Shown here piece by piece: positions 14,688 to 22,584 of a DNA stretch of 43,583 nucleotides. Source of the DNA: Gracilinema caldarium. Lineage in GTDB: Bacteria > Spirochaetota > Spirochaetia > Treponematales > Breznakiellaceae. Numbering within the stretch: position 1 is the first letter of the stretch; each line of letters opens with the position of its first letter. The translations under genes were made by a program, and so were the position numbers. The notes beneath the pieces were generated by a model. The model did no database searches and was not told the DNA's origin. It was given only the letters and a program-made list of their open reading frames with translations. The stretch lies in the NCBI RefSeq assembly GCF_029265695.1, contig NZ_JAJUHW010000023.1, positions 1 to 43,583 of the forward strand, in the 5' to 3' direction.

Positions 14688-17153
14688 ATGCGTTTTGGAC
14701 ACTTTGATGATGCGAAACGGGAGTATGTCATCAACACTCCCCGTACACCTCACCCGTGGATTAACTATCTGGGAACCGAGGGCTTCTTTTCCCTTATTTC
14801 CAATACCGCCGGGGGCTACTCCTTTTACCGGGATGCACGGCTGAGGCGCCTTACCCGGTACCGGTACAACGATGTTCCCCAGGATACGAACGGCCGCTAT
14901 TTGTATATCCAGGAACGGCAGGTCGCTGCGGGAAACAGCCTCGGTAAACTAAAAGGGGAACCCTGGAATCCGGGATGGAAGCCTACCAAGATAGAGCTTG
15001 ATTTTTACGAATGCAGGCACGGCCTTGGCCGGACCACCATTGTGGCCGAAAAAAATGGGCTGCGGGCCACCGTACGGTACCTGGTACCTATAGGAACAAA
15101 TGCGGAGCTGCAGGAACTGGTGCTGGAAAACATAAGCCGGGAAGACAAGGCTGTCTGTATCCACTCCTTTGTAGAATTCTGTTTATGGAATGCCCTGGAT
15201 GATTTTACCAATTTCCAGCGTAACCTTTCCACCGGACAGGTAGAAGTAGAGGGCTCTGCCATTTACCATGTTACGGAATACCGGGAACGGCGGAACCACT
15301 ATGCTTTTTTCTGGACCGATGCGGACATTGCGGGCTTTGATTCGGACCGGGATGCCTTTGTCGGCCGGGACGGAGACTTTTCTCGTCCCCAGGCTGTAGT
15401 CCAGGGAGCAAGCTGGAACTCTATTGCTGATGGATGGTCCCCCGTGGCAAGCCACCGTATAGAGTGGACCCTTAAGCCCGGCGAAAAGCACCGGGCCCTT
15501 TTTATGCTGGGGTATATAGAAAATCCGCAGAACGCGAAATGGGCGCAGCCTGGTGTGGTCAACAAAGAACTAGCCCGGAAACTCCAAGAGCGGTTCTCCA
15601 AACCCGAAGCATTTAAGACTGCCTGGGATGAGCTCGAACGGTTCTGGGATGAAAAACTTTCTCATATCTCGGTTATTACGGGGGATGAAAAACTGGACCG
15701 GATGGCCAACATCTGGAACCAGTACCAGTGTGTGGTTACCTACAACATGGCCCGCAGTGCATCCTACTTTGAAAGCGGTATCGGCCGAGGTATTGGATTC
15801 CGTGACACTTGCCAGGACATGCTTGGCTTTGTCCATCTTATGCCCGAAAAGGCTCAGGAACGGCTTTTTGATGTAGCCTCTACCCAATTTCCCGATGGTG
15901 GGGCTTACCACCAGTTCCAGCCCCTTACCAAGCGAGGCAACGCGGACATCGGTGGAAACTTTAACGACGATCCCCTGTGGCTCGTGATTGGGGTAGCGGG
16001 GTATCTCAAAGAAACCGGTGACTGGGATTTTTTAAAAACTCCCGTACCCTTTGATAATAACGCTGCAAATACCGCAAGCCTTTTTGAGCACCTTAAGCGT
16101 TCATTCCATCACGTAACGGACAACTTAGGTCCCCATGGGCTTCCTCTCATTGGCCGGGCTGACTGGAACGACTGCCTGAACCTGAATTGTTTTTCCACAG
16201 ACCCGAACGACTCGTTCCAGACCAGCACCAACAAGGACGGCAAGACCGCTGAATCGGTGCTCATCGCCCAAATGTTCCTTTATGCCGCGCCGGATTATAT
16301 CGAAATCTGTAAACGTTTCGGAGACGCGGAAGAGGCTCGCAATGCCGAAGCTGCGGTCCGCGCCATGGAAAGGGCCCTGTTGGAACACGGCTGGGACGGC
16401 CAATGGTTTATCCGGGCCTATGATGACTCTAGCCGCAAGGTTGGTTCTGCCGAATGCGAGGACGGCAAAATATTTATCGAAACCCAAGGTTTCGGCGCTA
16501 TGGCCTTAGTCGGCCAGGATCGGGGCTATCCAGTTAAAGCCCTGGACTCTGTGGCTCAGCACCTGGACACACCCCACGGTATCGTGATCCTCGATCCGCC
16601 TTATAAAGAATATCACCTGGAACTTGGCGAAGTCTCTTCGTATCCGCCGGGTTATAAGGAAAACGGGGGCATCTTCTGTCACAACAACCCCTGGGTTATG
16701 ATCGGTGAAATCCGTGTGGGCCGGCCTGACCGGGCCTTTGAATACTGGAAAAAAATCGCCCCCGCCTACCGTGAAGAGATTTCTGAACTTCACCGGATGG
16801 AGCCCTATGTCTATTCCCAGATGATAGCCGGTAAGGGAAGTCGCCGCCATGGGGAGGCTAAAAACTCATGGCTCACCGGCACGGCCGCCTGGAATTTTGT
16901 GGCCCTTTCCCAATGGATCCTGGGCATCAGGCCCGCTTTTGACGGCCTCGTGGTGGAACCCAGGCTGCCTTCGCATGTAAAAAAGGCGGTCATCCGCCGC
17001 TATTTCCGGGGTGCCCATTACCAAATCGAAGTAGAAAACCGAAAGAACGACGGCCAAATAAGCATCCGTGTAAATGGCAATCCATTAAATGGTACCCTGG
17101 TACCTGCCGCCGCTCCCGGATCACAGGTACACCTTCAGGTGACCGTCGGTTGA
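14688..17153 (+). CDS. GH94 family cellobiose phosphorylase
   Basis: 821 residues, the normal length of cytoplasmic cellobiose phosphorylases. It opens with FGHFDDAKREYVINTPRTP and continues with the N-terminal beta-sandwich (about 1-270), a helical linker, and an (alpha/alpha)6 barrel. The catalytic-acid region RADWNDCLN is at 490-498, with Asp492 and Asp495; C-terminal blocks CHNNPWVMIGE and EPYVYSQM are conserved in the family. The enzyme splits cellobiose with phosphate into glucose 1-phosphate and glucose, saving ATP. It begins four bases after the permease stop, in the same operon. A different beta-disaccharide substrate within GH94 cannot be excluded, but cellobiose fits best. Confidence 0.9.
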   Translation: MRFGHFDDAKREYVINTPRTPHPWINYLGTEGFFSLISNTAGGYSFYRDARLRRLTRYRYNDVPQDTNGRYLYIQERQVAAGNSLGKLKGEPWNPGWKPTKIELDFYECRHGLGRTTIVAEKNGLRATVRYLVPIGTNAELQELVLENISREDKAVCIHSFVEFCLWNALDDFTNFQRNLSTGQVEVEGSAIYHVTEYRERRNHYAFFWTDADIAGFDSDRDAFVGRDGDFSRPQAVVQGASWNSIADGWSPVASHRIEWTLKPGEKHRALFMLGYIENPQNAKWAQPGVVNKELARKLQERFSKPEAFKTAWDELERFWDEKLSHISVITGDEKLDRMANIWNQYQCVVTYNMARSASYFESGIGRGIGFRDTCQDMLGFVHLMPEKAQERLFDVASTQFPDGGAYHQFQPLTKRGNADIGGNFNDDPLWLVIGVAGYLKETGDWDFLKTPVPFDNNAANTASLFEHLKRSFHHVTDNLGPHGLPLIGRADWNDCLNLNCFSTDPNDSFQTSTNKDGKTAESVLIAQMFLYAAPDYIEICKRFGDAEEARNAEAAVRAMERALLEHGWDGQWFIRAYDDSSRKVGSAECEDGKIFIETQGFGAMALVGQDRGYPVKALDSVAQHLDTPHGIVILDPPYKEYHLELGEVSSYPPGYKENGGIFCHNNPWVMIGEIRVGRPDRAFEYWKKIAPAYREEISELHRMEPYVYSQMIAGKGSRRHGEAKNSWLTGTAAWNFVALSQWILGIRPAFDGLVVEPRLPSHVKKAVIRRYFRGAHYQIEVENRKNDGQISIRVNGNPLNGTLVPAAAPGSQVHLQVTVG

Positions 17154-17195
17154 TAGAGCCAAACCGCATGGTTAGTGAACGCAGGTGACCGTCGG
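17136..17195 (+). repeat. 14-bp direct repeat at the 3' end of the GH94 gene
   Basis: CAGGTGACCGTCGG occurs at 17136-17149, ending the GH94 coding sequence, and again at 17182-17195 in the spacer. The flanks are loosely similar (gatagagcc versus ctatcggagcc), suggesting a small tandem duplication. Confidence 0.7.
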
Positions 17196-17238
17196 CTATC
17201 GGAGCCGTACTTTCCGATTAAAGCAGCCTCCTGGTTTG

Positions 17239-17285
17239 GGGCCGTACTGTGGGAGGAGGTCTCCCATGGTACGGTCCTTTTTCTT
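17239..17285 (+). terminator. Terminator of the sugar-utilisation operon
   Basis: GGGCCGTAC (17239-17247) pairs with GTACGGTCC (17269-17277), enclosing TGGGAG/CTCCCA; five T residues and ctttc follow. The T tract ends 16 bases before the next start codon. Confidence 0.85.
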
Positions 17286-17301
17286 TCGGTTGACTAGGTT
17301 G

Positions 17302-18408
17302 ATGAATAAAGCTGTCCTTCTGCTACCCCTCTTTTTTCTTGGCTGCACTGGCTGTGAAAATCCCCTTGCAAAACCCAAAAAACAGACCCATTTCCGCCTT
17401 GCGTCCTGGAACCTCCAAGCTTTTTTTGATGGCCAAGAGGCGGGCACTGAATATGCAGACTTTACTGCCAAGGCTTCCTGGAATGAGGTGGCCTATAAAA
17501 GCCGACTCCAGGTCTTATCCGACGCCATGGGCCGCTGGGGCGAGGTTCAGACTCAGGGCGACATACCCGGTCCGGACATGTTTGCCCTCATAGAAATAGA
17601 AAACGCCCAGGTCCTTGCGGACCTTCTGGCAGGACCTCTCGCCTCTTTTAAGTACACCTATAGCGCTTTTGCTATAAATCCCGGCGCTCCCCTGGGGCTC
17701 GCGCTTGCAAGCCGCTTCCCTATTACGGCAACCCGCTGCCATTCTATACAGACCCCCTCATTTTCCGCCCCGCGGCCCATGCTGGAAGCGGAAATTGAAC
17801 TCCCCGGCAAAGAAGGAGAAAAACTCATTGTCTTTGTCTGCCACTGGAAATCTAAACTGGGAAGTATCAAGGAAACTGAAGCAATTCGCAGGGCCAGCGC
17901 TCAGCTTGTAAACCGACGTATCCAGGAACTTGTGCAGGATAGGTCGGGAAAGGTTCCCCTTTTTCTAGTGGCAGGAGATTTGAATGAAAATATTGATGAA
18001 TACGATCGGCAGGGAACTACCATACTTACCGCTCTAATGCCTGCTGGTATATCGCTTGATCCATACCCGGAAGCGGCTCTCAGCCCTCGCCCCTGCCTCA
18101 TGGTGACCGATTCTGTTCAGGAACTGCCCACTTTTACTGAAGATCCTGCTCTCTTGTATAGCCCATGGAATCAGAGCGAATGGCAGGGCTCATACGCCTA
18201 CCAGAGCGCCTGGGAAAAGATAGACCATATCCTTTTAGGGTATCCCTTTTTTGATAATCTTGGCTGGGACTATGCAGGTTTTTCGGTTCTGGATCATGCG
18301 CCCTTTGTTAACGACGCCGGATACCCAAACAGCTTTAATCCCCGCACCCGCAAGGGACTCAGCGATCACCTGCCAATTGTGGCTGATTTTAAGCAACACT
18401 CTCCGTAA
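17302..18408 (+). CDS. Endonuclease/exonuclease/phosphatase family lipoprotein
   Basis: 368 residues from the ATG at 17302; earlier in-frame ATGs at 17185 and 17266 lie before or inside the terminator. The short N-terminus (MNKAVLLLPLFFLGCTGCEN) is a lipoprotein signal with Cys at 15 and 18. The mature part has the DNase I-like fold: LASWNLQAFFDG, a metal-binding Glu in ALIEIENAQV, HWKSKLGS, VAGDLNEN and a final SDHLPIVADF. Members cleave nucleic acids or phosphate esters; substrate cannot be told. Its envelope anchoring suggests extracellular or periplasmic nucleic acid use (inference). It reads as a single gene between the sugar operon and the nucleotidyltransferase. Confidence 0.85.
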   Translation: MNKAVLLLPLFFLGCTGCENPLAKPKKQTHFRLASWNLQAFFDGQEAGTEYADFTAKASWNEVAYKSRLQVLSDAMGRWGEVQTQGDIPGPDMFALIEIENAQVLADLLAGPLASFKYTYSAFAINPGAPLGLALASRFPITATRCHSIQTPSFSAPRPMLEAEIELPGKEGEKLIVFVCHWKSKLGSIKETEAIRRASAQLVNRRIQELVQDRSGKVPLFLVAGDLNENIDEYDRQGTTILTALMPAGISLDPYPEAALSPRPCLMVTDSVQELPTFTEDPALLYSPWNQSEWQGSYAYQSAWEKIDHILLGYPFFDNLGWDYAGFSVLDHAPFVNDAGYPNSFNPRTRKGLSDHLPIVADFKQHSP

Positions 18409-18471
18409 ATGAGCCAATTTATAAGCTTTCTGCGTATTGAATAAGCTATGAATGGCTTATAATGTTGAATC

Positions 18472-18882
18472 ATGGGTGATCAATTATCGGTTTTAGCTGA
18501 AAAACTTCGACACTTTGCATATGGTAACCCGCAGATTATCGCTGTACTGCTTGTGGGTTCATATGCACGGCAGGCTCAAAGATCTGATTCCGATATTGAC
18601 TTTGTTATTATTGCAGAAGAAAAGGGCCCTTGGCTGGAAAACACAGATTGGATTAAGCAATTTGGAAGTCTTAAGCGGTTCCAGTTTGAGAATTATGGTG
18701 AGATTACTTCAATCCGGGCCTTTTTTAATGAATATGAAGTGGAATTTGGAATTGGTTCTTCACGATGGATAGCGCTTCCATTGGATGAGGGAACCAAACA
18801 AGTGATTAATGATGGATACAAAATCATATATGACCGGGATGGAACGTTGCAATCCTTATTAGACGGTTCCGGTATTGACTGA
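18472..18882 (+). CDS. Small nucleotidyltransferase-domain protein
   Basis: 136 residues of the polymerase-beta nucleotidyltransferase superfamily: GSYARQAQRSDSDIDFVII carries the GS and DxD motif that binds metal and nucleotide. The third acid of the superfamily would lie in EVEFGI, as Glu. Similar proteins include minimal nucleotidyltransferase antitoxin-like proteins and aminoglycoside adenylyltransferases, but no HEPN partner is encoded nearby. TATAAT at 18458-18463 ends eight bases before the ATG, and no Shine-Dalgarno is present, so the message may be leaderless. An 8-bp inverted repeat (18419-18426 and 18455-18462) overlaps the -10. Confidence 0.8.
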   Translation: MGDQLSVLAEKLRHFAYGNPQIIAVLLVGSYARQAQRSDSDIDFVIIAEEKGPWLENTDWIKQFGSLKRFQFENYGEITSIRAFFNEYEVEFGIGSSRWIALPLDEGTKQVINDGYKIIYDRDGTLQSLLDGSGID

Positions 18883-18939
18883 ATATTTTAGAAGTTATAC
18901 ACTACTAACAACAAGCGGTTCAACCCGTTGTTTTTATTT

Positions 18940-18976
18940 ATTCTTTTTGTTAGCCATATCTAACAAAAAGAATACT
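18940..18976 (+). promoter_or_regulatory. Perfect 14-bp inverted repeat over the feoAB promoter
   Basis: ATTCTTTTTGTTAG (18940-18953) is perfectly repeated in inverse at 18960-18973 around six bases. A promoter reading TTGTTA (18948-18953), 17 bases, AATACT (18971-18976) overlaps both arms. The TTAG-N6-CTAA core resembles operators of DtxR/IdeR/TroR metalloregulators, so iron- or manganese-dependent repression is inferred. It is a potential RNA hairpin too, but lacks a T tract. Confidence 0.6.
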
Positions 18977-18990
18977 AACGAGGAGCTATT

Positions 18991-19368
18991 ATGTACTTAT
19001 CCGATGCACCAAATGGGGCGTCTTTTAAAGTTATCCGGGTTTTAATCGGCAAAGAAGTGGGAAAACGGCTTGCCGATATGGGCTTTACTGAGGGGGCCGA
19101 AGGTGCGGTAGTCCGCGGCGGCCTGTTCCGCGGTCCCCTCCAGGTTCGCATCCGGGGCTATGATGTGCTTATCCGCCGGAGCGAGGCCGCGGGCATCGAA
19201 GTGGAACCTGTCGGGGACTGGTCCGCTGCGGAGGACGCAAATCGCCTGTTCGGGACCTTTGGCCGCTTCGGCGGAAAGGGCCGAGGGTGGAGAAAAGGAG
19301 GCGGCAACGGCTGGGGCCGCCGCGGACGCTGGTATAACCCCCACAATTCAGAGGAGACACCACAATGA
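18991..19368 (+). CDS. feoA: FeoA-domain protein with Gly/Arg-rich tail
   Basis: 125 residues, preceded by GAGGAG. Residues 1-75 are an SH3-like FeoA domain (GKEVGKRLADMGFTEGA, VRIRGYDVLIRRSEA), a cytoplasmic partner of FeoB. FeoA proteins are usually 75-85 residues; here residues 80-125 add a tail rich in Gly, Arg and Trp (RFGGKGRGWRKGGGNGWG), probably disordered and positively charged. The stop overlaps the FeoB start (ATGA), so translation is coupled. The tail could contact FeoB, membrane or nucleic acid; that is speculation. Confidence 0.88.
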   Translation: MYLSDAPNGASFKVIRVLIGKEVGKRLADMGFTEGAEGAVVRGGLFRGPLQVRIRGYDVLIRRSEAAGIEVEPVGDWSAAEDANRLFGTFGRFGGKGRGWRKGGGNGWGRRGRWYNPHNSEETPQ

Positions 19369-21503
19369 CACGGGAAAAAATACGTATCGCCCTGGCGGGG
19401 AACCCCAATTCGGGTAAGACCACCCTCTTTAACGCCCTCACGGGGGCTCACCACAAGGTGGGTAATTATCCGGGGGTAACGGTAGAAAAGAAAGAAGGCT
19501 CCCGCATCCGGGGCAGCCGGGAATACCACTTTGTAGACCTTCCCGGTATATACAGCCTCACCGCCTATTCAATCGATGAAGTAGTTGCCCGTGATTTTTT
19601 GCTCGATGAAAAACCGGATCTCATTGTGGATGTCCTTGACTCCACCAACCTGGAGCGGCATCTCTACCTTTGTCTCCAGTTTCAGGAACTGGGCATCCCG
19701 GTCATTGGGGCCCTCAACATGACCGATGAAGCGGAAGCCAAGGGCATACAGGTCGATTCAGTTTCTCTTTCCGGGATCTTAGGGATTCCCATGGTAAAAA
19801 CCGTGGGTCCCCGGGGGGCCGGCGTGGATGAACTGCTGGATAAGGTTGATGAAGTTCTATCTTCCCTGCAGCATCAGGACCGGAGCATCCGCTACGGCGA
19901 TGAAATAGAGGGTAGACTTCAGCACCTCCAGGCTCTTATTGGAGAAGATGAGACATTTTCCAGCCAATTCCCTTCCCGCTGGCTTGCGTTAAAATTGCTC
20001 GAAAAAGACATTAATGCCTATGAACGGCTTAAGGCCCATCGGAACGCTGAGGCAATTGCCGCCGAGGCCCGGACTTCCATCAACTGGCTAGAAAAACACT
20101 ATGGCAAGGATAACGAAATAGTCATTTCAGAACAACGATACGGCTACATCCGGGGAGCCGTGCGGGAATGCATTAAGATTGTTAAAAAGAGTGATTTCAG
20201 CGTAACTGAAATGATAGATAAGGTTATTATGCATCCGTTGCTGTCCCTCCCCATATTTGTGCTGGTACTCTGGGGCATGTTCCAGCTTACCTTTACTCTC
20301 GGCGAATACCCTATGGCCTGGCTCGAAGGTTTTTTCACCTGGCTATCCGGTACTCTGAATGGGATAATGGGCGAGAGCGGTTTTAAGTCTCTGCTCATTG
20401 ATGGGGTAATTGCCGGAGTCGGCGGGGTACTTTCCTTTGTTCCCCTTATTATAATCTTGTTTTTCCTTCTATCCATTCTGGAAGATATTGGCTATATGTC
20501 CCGGGCAGCCTTTGCGACTGACAAATTTTTGCACACCTTCGGTCTTCATGGCCAATCAATTTTCCCCATGATGCTCGGTTTTGGCTGTTCGGTTCCCGCA
20601 ATTATGGCCGCCCGTACCCTCAAAAGCCGGAGGGACCGGATACTAACCATCCTGGTCATCCCGTTTATCAGCTGCGGGGCAAAGCTCCCGGTCTATGTGC
20701 TGCTGGCTGCAGCCTTTTTCCCGAACAATCCCGCCCTCATGGTAATGGCCATCTATGGCATAGGTGTGGTGCTTTCCCTCGTAGCAGCCTTTGTGCTGAA
20801 CAAGACCATACTCCGGGGCGATCCAACCCCCTTTGTCATGGAACTTCCGCCCTATCGGTCTCCCACACTGCGGGGGATCCTCTGGCATGTGTGGGATAAG
20901 ACCTGGCAGTATGTTAAAAAGGCAGGCACGGTGATTCTGGCTGCATCAATCCTTATCTGGGCGATTACTAGTTTTCCTGGCTATACCCTGCCAGAAGACC
21001 AGCGGGAAAATTTACGGCAAACCTATATGGCGGAGAACCCGAATAGTACACCTGAAGAAGTGAGTGAATATATTGATATACAGGAATCGGAACTCAGGCT
21101 GGCCAACAGTTTTGCTGGCCGCCTCGGCCGCCTTATAGAGCCCCTGTTCAAACCCCTTGGGTTTGACTGGAAAATAGGGGTAGCCATGCTCACTGGTTTT
21201 GCCGCAAAGGAAGTCATTGTTTCTACTCTGGGCATCTTGTACGGAGTCGGGCATGGAGAATCGGAGGAATCGGAAAGTCTCCGAGCAGCTCTGCAGCAGG
21301 ATCCTGCGTGGAATCCGCTGGTTGCCTTTGTGCTTATGCTCTTTGTTTTGGTAATACCCCCCTGTTTTGCGGCTCAAGCCACCATGCGGGCCGAACTGGG
21401 CTGGTCCTGGTGGGCCTTTTCGGTGCTGTCTCTCCTCGTCTTCGGATGGCTTTTAGGATTCGCCATTTATCAGATAGGGCTTTTGGTAGGAGCACTTGCA
21501 TGA
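19365..21503 (+). CDS. feoB: Ferrous iron transporter FeoB
   Basis: 712 residues. The N-terminal GTPase domain has G1 GNPNSGKTTLFN, G3 DLPG and G4 NMTD, followed by a helical regulatory domain and the polytopic membrane part from about residue 285, with the two Gate motifs (LGFGCSVPAIMAARTL and FISCGAKLPVYVLL) that hold the proposed metal-path cysteines. It moves Fe(II) across the inner membrane. Length is typical. It overlaps feoA before it and the 37-residue microprotein after it by four bases each, so all three are one translationally coupled unit. Confidence 0.95.
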   Translation: MTREKIRIALAGNPNSGKTTLFNALTGAHHKVGNYPGVTVEKKEGSRIRGSREYHFVDLPGIYSLTAYSIDEVVARDFLLDEKPDLIVDVLDSTNLERHLYLCLQFQELGIPVIGALNMTDEAEAKGIQVDSVSLSGILGIPMVKTVGPRGAGVDELLDKVDEVLSSLQHQDRSIRYGDEIEGRLQHLQALIGEDETFSSQFPSRWLALKLLEKDINAYERLKAHRNAEAIAAEARTSINWLEKHYGKDNEIVISEQRYGYIRGAVRECIKIVKKSDFSVTEMIDKVIMHPLLSLPIFVLVLWGMFQLTFTLGEYPMAWLEGFFTWLSGTLNGIMGESGFKSLLIDGVIAGVGGVLSFVPLIIILFFLLSILEDIGYMSRAAFATDKFLHTFGLHGQSIFPMMLGFGCSVPAIMAARTLKSRRDRILTILVIPFISCGAKLPVYVLLAAAFFPNNPALMVMAIYGIGVVLSLVAAFVLNKTILRGDPTPFVMELPPYRSPTLRGILWHVWDKTWQYVKKAGTVILAASILIWAITSFPGYTLPEDQRENLRQTYMAENPNSTPEEVSEYIDIQESELRLANSFAGRLGRLIEPLFKPLGFDWKIGVAMLTGFAAKEVIVSTLGILYGVGHGESEESESLRAALQQDPAWNPLVAFVLMLFVLVIPPCFAAQATMRAELGWSWWAFSVLSLLVFGWLLGFAIYQIGLLVGALA

Positions 21504-21613
21504 AGTGGCTGGATATTTTTGCAGTCTCAGCTGCAATACTTGGTGCATTAGCATTTTCGCTTTATAGGCTGATGAGAAACAGGGGAAAAAGAAAAAGATC
21601 CTGCTGTTCTTAA
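21500..21613 (+). CDS. FeoB-associated Cys-rich microprotein
   Basis: 37 residues (MKWLDIFAVSAAILGALAFS ... NRGKRKRSCCS): one membrane helix, a basic stretch, then a terminal Cys-Cys. This is the layout of the FeoB-associated Cys-rich membrane protein family (P12-like), small proteins encoded directly after feoB in many bacteria. The start overlaps the feoB stop by four bases (ATGA). It could act as a small FeoC-like accessory or metal-binding subunit; function of the family is unproven. Confidence 0.8.
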   Translation: MKWLDIFAVSAAILGALAFSLYRLMRNRGKRKRSCCS

Positions 21614-21636
21614 TTAGTTGTGAACTGCCCGCGCTG

Positions 21637-21661
21637 AGACACCGGGATGAGCCCGATGTCT
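21637..21661. terminator. Hairpin between feo genes and the convergent dehydrogenase gene
   Basis: AGACA-C-CGGG (21637-21646) pairs with CCCG-A-TGTCT (21652-21661). It lies between convergent genes but has no T tract on either side, so it may be a transcript-end stabiliser or a weak terminator. Confidence 0.4.
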
Positions 21662-21679
21662 TCGCCGCTTAGTTTAGAT

Positions 21680-22552
21680 TTACTGCTGTGGTTTCCGGTA
21701 AGGCCGGACGAGAAATTTGTTGGCAAAACGAGCGCTCTGTACGGGACCTACAAGGAGGCTGGCCCAGCGCTGTAGTTTCCAGTTTAAGCGGGGGATGCTA
21801 TAGGCTTTTCCTTTGCCGGCCTGTTTAAGGCAATGAGCGGTGGTTTTGTTAGCGCTCCATCCATGGGCAACCTTGAGCCGTACCCCCTCTGAAGCCACCT
21901 GGGCAAACTCGCTGTCCACCGATCCGGGGCACAGGGCATGAACCCGGATGCCCCGCTCTTCCCATTCAACAGCCAGGGCAATAGAAAAGGACAGCACATA
22001 GGCTTTTGTGGCTGCATAAACCGCAAAGCCTCCCAGGGGGGCAAAGCCAGCAAGACTTGCCACATTGATAACCAGGGAGCCCTTGGTTAAAAGGGGCGAA
22101 AAACGGCTGCAGGCTTCTGTAAGAGAGCGGCAGTTAAGGTCAATCTGGCCCAATTGCCGGTCCATATCGATGACTGCAAAGGGGCCATAGGTACCGTAGC
22201 CCGCGTTGTTTATTAAAATGCTGACCGGTTTTCCCTGTTCTTTTGCCTTGTCTGCCAGGCCTGCGAGGGTGTTCGGTGCAACCAGGTCAAGGGCAAAGGT
22301 CCTGATAATGAGGGTTTTTTCATCATCCTTGGTGCTGTAGGTGGCCTGCAGCTCCTCTGCCAGGGCTGCGAGCCGGTCGCCCCTGCGGGCAACGAGCCAC
22401 AGTTCATCAAAAAAGGGAAGCCCCCGGTATTTTTCTTTTCCTGCCGCAGCGGCAGCGAGCCTGCGGGCAAAGGATGCACCGATTCCGGACGAAGCTCCGG
22501 TGACAAGGGCAATCCCGCCTGGTAACTTATTGAACTTTTCGTCTTCTTCCAT
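21680..22552 (-). CDS. Short-chain dehydrogenase/reductase
   Basis: 290 residues. It has the cofactor loop TGASSGIGASF near residue 20, the NNAGYGTYG block, the active-site Ser in NVASLAG and the Tyr-Lys pair in YAATKAY. This is a classical NAD(P)-dependent SDR of the DltE/YqjQ-like group with unknown substrate. The order of the motifs and the length are usual. It begins 32 bases downstream of ftsK on the same strand and may be read as the last gene of the envelope operon. AAAGGGG lies about ten bases before the ATG. Confidence 0.88.
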   Translation of the reverse strand: MEEDEKFNKLPGGIALVTGASSGIGASFARRLAAAAAGKEKYRGLPFFDELWLVARRGDRLAALAEELQATYSTKDDEKTLIIRTFALDLVAPNTLAGLADKAKEQGKPVSILINNAGYGTYGPFAVIDMDRQLGQIDLNCRSLTEACSRFSPLLTKGSLVINVASLAGFAPLGGFAVYAATKAYVLSFSIALAVEWEERGIRVHALCPGSVDSEFAQVASEGVRLKVAHGWSANKTTAHCLKQAGKGKAYSIPRLNWKLQRWASLLVGPVQSARFANKFLVRPYRKPQQ

Positions 22553-22584
22553 AAAAAAGAACCCCTTTCTTGTATAGTTTCGCT

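Noticed and set aside
17170-17184. GGTTAGTGAA shared with 2299-2308 as a repeat family
   Set aside because: Ten bases only, with poor flanking similarity; chance is likely.
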